Virus record (IMG/VR): IMGVR_UViG_3300009103_000174
Span: 1-21,899 of that record
From: a virus
Length of the DNA stretch: 21,899 bases
Strand: one strand, 5' to 3'
Each line of letters starts with the position of its first letter. Within the stretch, counting starts at the first letter, position 1. Positions 11,919 through 18,374 of this stretch are shown piece by piece. The translations under genes and the position numbers were made by a program. A model generated the notes under the pieces. The model was not told where the DNA came from. It was given only the letters and a program-made list of their open reading frames with translations, and made no database searches.

Positions 11919-12913
11919 TTATTATTGACGGACCAGATGCTGTAGGTAAAACTACATTAGCAAATTCAATTATGAAAAGGGTTCCTAACACAAAGTACCT
12001 TCATTTAACTTATAGATTTAAAGATAAGATATTTGATTATCATACTGCCGCAATTCATTTAGCAAGTAAATGGTCAATGAAACATAATGTCATTATTGAT
12101 AGATGGTGGCCGACTGAAGCTTGTTATGCTAGTGTATATAGAAATACTAGTTCATGGCCTTTACAAGGAAGATTTCATGAACGCGTTGCTTTAAAATATG
12201 GAGCAATTTATGTTATGGCTTTACCTGATGATAATACGATTGCTAGACATAAGCGATTAAAAGTTGAAAGATCTGAAATGTATGATGATATTGCTGATTT
12301 ATGTCATTTATATTTAAAATTTTATTCAGGAGATTTAAACCATAAAGACAAAGGAAATTATATAGATCAAGTTATATTATCAGGTGGATTAAAACCTTAT
12401 AACTGGTACATTCCATATACTATTTCTGCTTATGCAGGTAATATGGATTATTTTATTGACATGATAATGGAAGTTGGTAAAATGATGAGAAGTGAACAAT
12501 GGATTGATGCTCTTGCTCCTAGTGAACACAATATATTAGGTCATAAAAAGTATGGAAAATACATGTTTGTAGGAGATCAAGTTAATCCGAAATATAATAG
12601 TGTATTTTGGCCGTTTTTTGAGTATGGTAATAGTAGTTTATATTTAACAGAAGTTTTACACAACCTATGGTTGAAAGAAAGCGAGTGTTGCTTTACTAAT
12701 GTTAAGGATAAGGATGGAAAATTAGATTTGAAATATGCGCGTGCGGCAGATGAAGCTGGCATGGATATTATTGCTTTAGGTAAAACGGCTGAAAAAGCCT
12801 TAAATGAGGCAAAAATATGTCCACATCATGTCATAAAGCATCCGTCATATTACAGAAGATTTAATGGAAAAGCCAGTGATGAGATGGTAAGAGATTTAAA
12901 GGATTTTATATGA
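11903..12913 (+). CDS. dNMP kinase fused to uracil-DNA-glycosylase-like domain
   Basis: A 336-residue two-domain protein. The N-terminal half is a thymidylate/deoxynucleoside monophosphate kinase-like P-loop domain with GPDAVGKTT (10-18), DRWWP (66-70) in place of the usual DR(Y/F) motif, and a basic lid RHKRLKVERSE (115-125). The C-terminal half (about 205-336) matches the uracil-DNA glycosylase superfamily: MFVGDQVNPK (221-230) as the active-site motif, then PFF (237-239), the TNV strand (265-267), IIALGKTA (289-296) and the terminal HPSYYRRF (313-320). Expected roles are phosphorylation of a dNMP, perhaps a modified one, and recognition or excision of a base. The start chosen, ATG 11903, is preceded by AAAGGA; ATG 11876 in the same frame has no such site. 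The gene overlaps its neighbours by 16 nt upstream and by ATGA downstream. Confidence 0.75.
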   Translation: MPGQIIIIDGPDAVGKTTLANSIMKRVPNTKYLHLTYRFKDKIFDYHTAAIHLASKWSMKHNVIIDRWWPTEACYASVYRNTSSWPLQGRFHERVALKYGAIYVMALPDDNTIARHKRLKVERSEMYDDIADLCHLYLKFYSGDLNHKDKGNYIDQVILSGGLKPYNWYIPYTISAYAGNMDYFIDMIMEVGKMMRSEQWIDALAPSEHNILGHKKYGKYMFVGDQVNPKYNSVFWPFFEYGNSSLYLTEVLHNLWLKESECCFTNVKDKDGKLDLKYARAADEAGMDIIALGKTAEKALNEAKICPHHVIKHPSYYRRFNGKASDEMVRDLKDFI

Positions 12914-13734
12914 TAGCAGGTTATTCGGCAAATGATGAATGGTTTAGAACTTTAGGGTTAATACTTAAGAATAAAAAGATAGTATCACCTAGAGATAAAT
13001 CTACTATGGAAATATTAAATCATAGAGTCTGCGTTGATATGACTAATCCTATTGTGACTTATATTGTAAGAGATATAGGATATAAGTTTATGGCTGCGGA
13101 AGCTGCATTTATATTAACAGGAAGAAATACTGTTGGAATGATTTCTAAATACTCTGATATAATTTCCCAATTTTCAGATGACGGTTATTTCTTTAATGGG
13201 GCTTACGGTCCGATGTTAATAGACCAATTTACATATATTGTTGATGAACTTATTAATGACCATAATACAAGACAAGCTGTTGCTACAATATGGAGAAGAA
13301 ATCCAAGACCAAGCAAAGATATTCCTTGTACTATCTCTGTTCAATTTATGGTAAGAGATAATAAGCTTCATTGCTTTGATAATATGAGGTCTAGTGATGT
13401 TTGGTTAGGTTGGCCTTACGACATATTTAATTTTAGTATGTGTTCAGCTTTTATTTCTTTATTATATAAATTAAGAACTGGACATGCATTACCACTAGGT
13501 AATATATATTTAACAGCATCAAGTCAACACTTATATGATTATAATTATGATAAAGCAATTGAAGTATTACAAAATCCTAAAACATTACCATATCCTTCAT
13601 TTGATATAAGTCAGTTTAACGATCCAAAAGAATTAACACAATGGCTTATTAATAGAGCTAATAAAGGGGATTTAATAGAATATCCTCAGAAACAAGAGGA
13701 ACATTTTGAATACGAACCATTACCCGGTAATTAA
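12910..13734 (+). CDS. Thymidylate-synthase-fold dCMP hydroxymethylase or methylase
   Basis: A 274-residue enzyme of the thymidylate synthase fold. Conserved sites are an early Glu (about 64, in AAEAAFILTG), the nucleophile Cys140 in DIPCTISVQF, the phosphate-binding MRSSDVWLG (159-167), and HLYDYN (207-212). The position that is Asn177 in E. coli thymidylate synthase (PFNIASY) is Asp171 here (WPYDIFNF). In T4 dCMP hydroxymethylase this residue is also Asp, and changing the Asn to Asp in a thymidylate synthase is known to shift it toward dCMP. I therefore predict dCMP as substrate, giving 5-hydroxymethyl-dCMP or 5-methyl-dCMP with a folate cofactor. ATG 12910 overlaps the previous stop as ATGA. 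The C-terminus is extended and polar and overlaps the deaminase start by 29 nt. Confidence 0.78.
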   Translation: MIAGYSANDEWFRTLGLILKNKKIVSPRDKSTMEILNHRVCVDMTNPIVTYIVRDIGYKFMAAEAAFILTGRNTVGMISKYSDIISQFSDDGYFFNGAYGPMLIDQFTYIVDELINDHNTRQAVATIWRRNPRPSKDIPCTISVQFMVRDNKLHCFDNMRSSDVWLGWPYDIFNFSMCSAFISLLYKLRTGHALPLGNIYLTASSQHLYDYNYDKAIEVLQNPKTLPYPSFDISQFNDPKELTQWLINRANKGDLIEYPQKQEEHFEYEPLPGN

Positions 13735-14242
13735 TGATAGACCAAGTAAAACAACATATTTTCTCGCTATGGCGAAACTCGTATCGACTCGTGGCACGTG
13801 TGCTCGTCGTCGCGTTGGTTGTGTGCTATCTGATAAGCATGGTTTTGTTCTTGCTACTGGATACAACGGTAACGGTAGGGGCCAAAGACATTGTATCGAA
13901 ACCCCCTGCTCTGGAGCAAAATACAAAAGCGGAGAAGGACTTGAAAAATGCGAAGCAATACACGCGGAACAAAACGCTATTCTCCAATGTAAGAATACTG
14001 AACATATTGAGAAAGCTTATATCACCGTAAGTCCGTGTGTAACGTGTGTTAAGTTATTATTAAATACTTCCTGCAAGGAAATCGTCTACTTGGAGGAATA
14101 CGTAAATATAGACGCAGAGAGGATATGGAAGAATGCCAATAGATTATGGACCCCAGCAACTACCGCTTTGGAAACCCGAGTCGAGGTGGACAGCACCACA
14201 GGATTTCCCAGACTTGTCTGGAGCAAAACTAATCGCAATTGA
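13706..14242 (+). CDS. Deoxycytidylate (dCMP) deaminase
   Basis: A 178-residue zinc deaminase. The substrate loop RGTCARRRVGCVL (about 29-41) is followed by GYNGNGRG, the zinc/catalytic HAEQNAI and SPCVTCVKLLL, which supply the His, Glu and two Cys ligands. It converts dCMP to dUMP, the precursor of dTMP. The start is TTG 13706 with AAGAGGA five bases upstream; no ATG precedes the conserved core except one inside it (13769), so the non-ATG start is the only sensible one. The last 110 nt (TPATTALETRVEV onward) overlap the polymerase start in another frame and are not part of the usual domain. Arg codons here are CGT/CGC, whereas the genes upstream prefer AGA, hinting at a different origin. Confidence 0.88.
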   Translation: MNTNHYPVINDRPSKTTYFLAMAKLVSTRGTCARRRVGCVLSDKHGFVLATGYNGNGRGQRHCIETPCSGAKYKSGEGLEKCEAIHAEQNAILQCKNTEHIEKAYITVSPCVTCVKLLLNTSCKEIVYLEEYVNIDAERIWKNANRLWTPATTALETRVEVDSTTGFPRLVWSKTNRN

Positions 14243-16031
14243 TTGCGAGACTTATGACCCAAACTTATTAACTAACGGACCAGGAGGAGTTAGAAAAGAT
14301 GGAAGACTTATTGGAATTTCAGTGGCAGCGAATACAGGATTTAGAGGATACTTCCCAATTGGACATGCAGGTGAAGGTAACCTTAACCGCAACCGTGTCT
14401 TACAATGGGCAAAAGCCACTTTCGAAACAGGCATTGACAAAGTTGGAGCAAATATCCTCTACGACCTTGAATGGCTTAGGACCGTTGGGATTGAAGTCAA
14501 AGGCAATAAATACGACATACAAGTTGCAGAACCACTCCTTGATGAAGAAAGAAAAGAAGGATATAGTTTAGATATTCTTTCAAAAAGATATTTAGGAAGA
14601 GGTAAAGATGAATCCTTACTAAACGCTGCAGCACAAGCTTATAATATTAATCCTAAAAAAGAAATGTATAAACTTCCTGCTCATTATGTAGGAGAATATG
14701 CAGAGATAGACGCAGTTAATACTTTAGAAATATTTAAAAAACAATTACCTCTTCTTGAAGAGCAAGACTTAATGGGTATTTTTAAGTTAGAGACTGATTT
14801 AATTCCTTTAATTTTAGATATGAGATTTAAAGGTGTAAGAATAGATATTAATAAAGCTGAAAAACTAAATAAGAGATATAAAAAAGAAGAATCTAGACTT
14901 TTAAAATATTTAAGAGAATTTGCTGGATTTGCTGTTGAACCTTGGAGTAATCAACAATTAGGAGTTGTTTGTGAACGTAATAAGATTTGGTTTCCTCAAA
15001 CTCAGGCTGGAAATCCTTCTTTTACTGGAGATTTTTTAAGTACTAGCAAAGAAATGTTTTTAACTTCTGTTTCTGAATATAGAAAAGTTAATAAAATGAG
15101 GAGAGATTTTATAGATAAAGTATGTTTAAAGATGAATGTTAATGGTAGAATACATGCTCAATTTCATCAATTAAGAAAAGATTCTGATGGAACGAGGACC
15201 GGGAGATTTAGTTCAAGTAATCCTAACTTACAACAGATACCAGCTAGAGATGAATACTGGGGACCATTAATAAGGTCTTTATTTTTACCTGAAAAAGATA
15301 ATACATGGTTTAGACTAGATTATAATCAACAAGAACCTAGAATGTTAGTCCACTATGCTCGATTAAGAGCAATTAAAGGTTCTAAAGAAGCATGTGAAGC
15401 ATATCATGAAAAAGATGCAGACTTTCACACTATGGTTGCTGAAATGGCAGGTATTAAAAGAAAAATAGCTAAAACAATTAATTTAGGAATTATGTACGGG
15501 ATGGGTACATTTAAACTAGGACAAATGTTAGGCTTAAATTATAATGATGCCACAATTCTGCTTGAAAAATACCATGAAAAAGTCCCATTTGTTAAAGGAT
15601 TAATGCATGAGGCTTCAAAAGCAGTAACATATCGTGGCGAAATTAAGACATTACTAGGGAGAAAAAGACATTTTAATTTTTGGGAACCTTCTGATTCTAG
15701 ATTAAAATGGCCAAACAAAGAAATGCCATTAAGAAAAGAAGATGCAGAAGAGATATGGAAAGGTAGACCATTAAAAAGAGCATATACGCATAAAGCTTTA
15801 AATGCTTTAATTCAAGGAGCATCTGCAGATTTAACTAAAAAAGCAATGTTAGATTTATATAATGAGCTTAAAATTGTTCCTCATTTACAAGTACATGATG
15901 AACTAGATATATCTCATATAGATAATCCCGCAATTAAGTGGGTAACAGACATAATGGAAAATTGTGTTAAATTAGAAGTACCTTTAAAAGTATCTGTTGA
16001 AAAAGGTAAGTCCTGGGGAGAAGCAAAATAA
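14133..16031 (+). CDS. Family A DNA polymerase with 3'-5' exonuclease
   Basis: A 632-residue replicative polymerase. Exonuclease motifs: Exo I IAIDCETYDP (Asp37, Glu39), Exo II GANILYDLEW (106-114) and Exo III YAEIDAVNTL (Asp193). Polymerase: TGRFSSSNPNLQQIP (356-370), motif A RLDYNQQEPRML (Asp396), motif B RKIAKTINLGIMYG (443-456) and motif C QVHDELD (Asp589). Motif B has Leu451 where E. coli Pol I has Phe762 and T7 has Tyr. The opening QQLPLWKPESRW is typical of marine podovirus polymerases, so ATG 14133 is trusted despite a 110 nt overlap with the deaminase. The first 400 nt are richer in GC than the rest. It acts with the primase, helicase and nuclease encoded downstream. TAATG joins it to the next gene. 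Confidence 0.93.
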   Translation: MPIDYGPQQLPLWKPESRWTAPQDFPDLSGAKLIAIDCETYDPNLLTNGPGGVRKDGRLIGISVAANTGFRGYFPIGHAGEGNLNRNRVLQWAKATFETGIDKVGANILYDLEWLRTVGIEVKGNKYDIQVAEPLLDEERKEGYSLDILSKRYLGRGKDESLLNAAAQAYNINPKKEMYKLPAHYVGEYAEIDAVNTLEIFKKQLPLLEEQDLMGIFKLETDLIPLILDMRFKGVRIDINKAEKLNKRYKKEESRLLKYLREFAGFAVEPWSNQQLGVVCERNKIWFPQTQAGNPSFTGDFLSTSKEMFLTSVSEYRKVNKMRRDFIDKVCLKMNVNGRIHAQFHQLRKDSDGTRTGRFSSSNPNLQQIPARDEYWGPLIRSLFLPEKDNTWFRLDYNQQEPRMLVHYARLRAIKGSKEACEAYHEKDADFHTMVAEMAGIKRKIAKTINLGIMYGMGTFKLGQMLGLNYNDATILLEKYHEKVPFVKGLMHEASKAVTYRGEIKTLLGRKRHFNFWEPSDSRLKWPNKEMPLRKEDAEEIWKGRPLKRAYTHKALNALIQGASADLTKKAMLDLYNELKIVPHLQVHDELDISHIDNPAIKWVTDIMENCVKLEVPLKVSVEKGKSWGEAK

Positions 16032-16486
16032 TGTGGATATTTACTAATCATGGATTTTATAGTATAGTTAAGGATAAGTCTAGTGAAACGAATTTGTTAG
16101 TTAGAGCTAGGAAAAGAGAGCATTTAGAGGTATTATTTGATAGCAGTAGAATTACATATAGTCCAAAACGAGATTACCAATACAGAGTTAACGCACATAG
16201 GGATGAAGTAAGTGATTTATTATACTATTCCACTAATGATATTACTTATACTAATTTTAAAAATTCAATTACAGATTCAACACTTAATAGAATGGCCAAT
16301 ATTTTATGGTCAATTATATTTGGATGGTTAGATGAGCGAAAAGGAACTTTGGCAACTGATAAGAAGAAACGTCCCAGGACATCTCTTAAGGATAGAGAAT
16401 TTAATTGGCGCGGGAATTCCAGATTGTCATCTAACACACAAGGGAAAACAGATGTGGTTAGAATTAAAGATTGGAAAAGGAAATAA
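16031..16486 (+). CDS. Conserved phage protein (MWIFTxxGFYSIV family)
   Basis: A protein of up to 151 residues. The first 100 fit a conserved phage family of unknown function beginning MW(I/L)FT..GF(Y/F)S(I/V)V, with LLVRARKREHLE (about 22-33), RDYQYRVNAHRDEV (about 47-60) and YTNFKNSI (about 73-80), ending near NRMANILWSI. The remaining 50 residues are basic and low in hydrophobic residues, and they overlap the next gene by 155 nt. They look like a frame shadow that extends the protein because the expected stop is missing. ATG 16031 shares a base with the polymerase stop (TAATG). The family is usually near replication genes. Confidence 0.72.
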   Translation: MWIFTNHGFYSIVKDKSSETNLLVRARKREHLEVLFDSSRITYSPKRDYQYRVNAHRDEVSDLLYYSTNDITYTNFKNSITDSTLNRMANILWSIIFGWLDERKGTLATDKKKRPRTSLKDREFNWRGNSRLSSNTQGKTDVVRIKDWKRK

Positions 16487-16730
16487 TGTACAATTTCAAA
16501 ATTCACAAATCGCATTTTTTGCTGAAGCTAAAAAACACGGTTCAACTTGTAAAGTTCTTATGCGAAAAAATGATTTACTCTATCTTATTAACAGTGAAGT
16601 TATTATCAATTCTGTTTACAAAAGTATTAAAGGTGATAGAGTGTCTATTAATATCAACGAACTATCAAATGCATGGATATGGGGAATGCCATGGAATTGG
16701 AAAGAGATTGTTCAGAGGATATATGAATGA
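16332..16730 (+). CDS. PD-(D/E)XK nuclease, VRR-NUC/resolvase type
   Basis: A 132-residue nuclease. Its pattern is a first helix with LLRIENLIGAGIPDCHL (18-34; Glu22 and Asp31), then QMWLELKIGKG (40-50; Glu44 and Lys46), then QNSQIAFFAEAKKHGSTCKV (56-75). This is the PD...ExK arrangement of the VRR-NUC type, as seen in phage Holliday-junction-type or structure-specific nucleases. It probably resolves branched replication or recombination intermediates before packaging. ATG 16332 has a weak GGATGG site and lies in the preceding gene. The overlap of 155 nt is unusually long for this genome. The C-terminal 45 residues include WIWGMPWNWKE and are not part of the core. Confidence 0.8.
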   Translation: MSEKELWQLIRRNVPGHLLRIENLIGAGIPDCHLTHKGKQMWLELKIGKGNNVQFQNSQIAFFAEAKKHGSTCKVLMRKNDLLYLINSEVIINSVYKSIKGDRVSININELSNAWIWGMPWNWKEIVQRIYE

Positions 16731-16739
16731 GAGAGTAGA

Positions 16740-17054
16740 ATGGCAGTATATGTAGTACAAGAAGTTCCTAATCGTAATGTGCTTCCTGCACAGAAATTTG
16801 GTGAGCTTATTTTAATGTTACCTCCGGGTGATGTTGTATTATCTGCAGCACCTACTGTAAGTCGTTTAAAAAAGAAATTAAAGGACTTCAAAGATGGAGA
16901 TTATATTCTTACTATGGGCGATCCAATTGCAATAGCATTAGCTGGAGCCATAGCAAGTGATATTAATAATGGGAAAGTTAATTTCCTGAAATGGGATAGA
17001 CAAGAACGAGTTTATTATCCTGTTAAATGTAACATATATGGAAGGGCAGCATGA
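16740..17054 (+). CDS. Conserved phage protein of the replication module, 104 residues
   Basis: A compact protein with MAVYVVQEVPNRNVLPAQKF (1-20), LMLPPGDVVLSAAPT (about 26-40), a helix RLKKKLKDFKDGDYILTMGD (42-61), IAIALAGAIASDINNGKVNF (63-82) and LKWDRQERVYYPV (83-95). The same series of motifs occurs in small phage proteins between polymerase and ssDNA-associated genes, and is always listed as unknown. ATG 16740 has GAGAG upstream. It overlaps the next gene as ATGA. Confidence 0.75.
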   Translation: MAVYVVQEVPNRNVLPAQKFGELILMLPPGDVVLSAAPTVSRLKKKLKDFKDGDYILTMGDPIAIALAGAIASDINNGKVNFLKWDRQERVYYPVKCNIYGRAA

Positions 17055-17617
17055 AACTAAAACCAAAGAAAAATAAAGTAATATTAGAAACAGAAAATAA
17101 AACTATAACAGATTCTGAATTAACTCACGTATCCAATCTTATTGGTACTATAGAAGAAACTCAGAAATCTTTAGAGTTGAAAGAAGAAGCAGTCAAAACA
17201 ACAAAAGATTTTTTAAGAAAATTAACTGAAGAAGATCTTCCTAATAAGCTAGCTGAAATAGGATTAACTAGTGTTGAAACTAAGAATGGAGATAAAGTTA
17301 CTATTAAGCCATTTTATAGAGGACATATTAGTAAAGAAAAACAAGCTGCAGCTTATAAATGGTTAAGAGAAAATAATCACGCAGACTTAATTAAGAATGA
17401 AGTTAAATCTGTATTTGGTAAAGGTGAGGATGCTTTAGCCATTAATATAAAAGAGTTCCTAAATAAATCAGGAATAAGTTTCACTGATAAGGAGAGTGTT
17501 CACCCGCAATCTCTATCAGCGTTTATCAGAGAACAAACAGAGAAGGGGAAAGCCCTACCTCATGATCTGTTGGGTGTTCATATAGGGCAAATTGCTAAAA
17601 TAAAGAGAGGAGAATAG
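17051..17617 (+). CDS. Conserved phage protein with N-terminal coiled coil, 188 residues
   Basis: Residues about 20-70 form a charged heptad-like helix (HVSNLIGTIEETQKSLELKE, then EEAVKTTKDFLRKLTEEDLP), then a small beta element TSVETKNGDKVTIKPFYRGH and helices (KWLRENNHADLI). The C-terminal part contains the ALPHDLLGVHIGQIAKIKRG end. Proteins of this shape occur next to the gene that follows in many phages, so the pair probably works together. Function is unknown; a replication or recombination accessory role fits the position. It starts in an ATGA overlap. Confidence 0.68.
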   Translation: MKLKPKKNKVILETENKTITDSELTHVSNLIGTIEETQKSLELKEEAVKTTKDFLRKLTEEDLPNKLAEIGLTSVETKNGDKVTIKPFYRGHISKEKQAAAYKWLRENNHADLIKNEVKSVFGKGEDALAINIKEFLNKSGISFTDKESVHPQSLSAFIREQTEKGKALPHDLLGVHIGQIAKIKRGE

Positions 17618-17618
17618 C

Positions 17619-18359
17619 ATGAATCAAGTAACAAAGAAAAATTCTGGTGCACTTCAAGTAATTGACTATGCAGCAGATGCAAACGTAGGTCTGGAAAAAA
17701 TGACAGCTGCGGATTTAGCTATTCCATTTATCTCTTTGATCCAAAAAACTAGTCCTCAAATTGAAGAAATCGACGGTGCTAAACCTGGTATGATCTTTAA
17801 TAGTGTGACTAACAAGCTTTATAAAGAAATTAGTGTACTCCCTTGTGGGTACAAAAGGTCTTTTGTAGAGTGGAAGCCGCGTGAAAAAGGTGGGGGCTAT
17901 GTCGGTGAACATGCACCTGACAGTGAGCTAACATCTAGACCACGTAATGATCGAGGAGAAATACAGCTTGAGAATGGAAACATCCTAGTTGAAACAGCAT
18001 ATCAATTTATACTATTATTAGATGGTACAAATGCAGAGACTGCTGTAATTAGTATGAGTTCTACTCAACTTAAAAAAGCTCGAAGATGGAATAGTATGAT
18101 GATGGGACTTAAAGTTCCTCATCCAAATGGTACGATGGTTACGCCTGCTTCTTTTAGTCATAGTTATAAGATAACTAGTGTACAGGAAAAGAATGATAAA
18201 GGTTCTTGGTATGGCTGGGACATACAAATTGTTGGTCCAGTTAAAGATACAAACCGATATCAAATGGCAAAAACTTTTGCAGGAGGAGTTAAGAGTAACG
18301 AAGTTAAAGTTGCACCTCCAAAGCAAGACGGAAATCAATCACCAAAACGTGACTTTTAA
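17619..18359 (+). CDS. Conserved phage protein, candidate ssDNA-binding protein
   Basis: A 246-residue protein with LAIPFISLIQKTSPQIEEID (about 33-52), AKPGMIFNSVTNKLYKEI (54-71), VEWKPREKGGGYVGEH (about 83-98), and a C-terminal GSWYGWDIQIVGPVKD. The sequence is beta-rich with conserved Lys and aromatic residues and a disordered tail ending SPKRDF. The position between polymerase and primase, and the beta-rich aromatic pattern, suggest an ssDNA-binding protein that replaces a normal SSB, but the acidic tail usual for SSB and T7 gp2.5 is missing. ATG 17619 follows GAGAGGAGAATAGC. Confidence 0.6.
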   Translation: MNQVTKKNSGALQVIDYAADANVGLEKMTAADLAIPFISLIQKTSPQIEEIDGAKPGMIFNSVTNKLYKEISVLPCGYKRSFVEWKPREKGGGYVGEHAPDSELTSRPRNDRGEIQLENGNILVETAYQFILLLDGTNAETAVISMSSTQLKKARRWNSMMMGLKVPHPNGTMVTPASFSHSYKITSVQEKNDKGSWYGWDIQIVGPVKDTNRYQMAKTFAGGVKSNEVKVAPPKQDGNQSPKRDF

Positions 18360-18374
18360 CGTTGGAGGCCGGTT

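Noticed and set aside
13734-14030. 98-codon plus-strand frame inside the deaminase gene
   Set aside because: Shadow of the deaminase frame; the zinc motifs are in the other frame.
14299-14571. 90-codon plus-strand frame inside the polymerase gene
   Set aside because: Shadow frame; the exonuclease motifs of the polymerase occupy the same bases.
16612-16645. TCTGTTTACA sequence resembling the early promoter box
   Set aside because: It lies inside the nuclease gene and has no -10-like hexamer at 16-17 nt.
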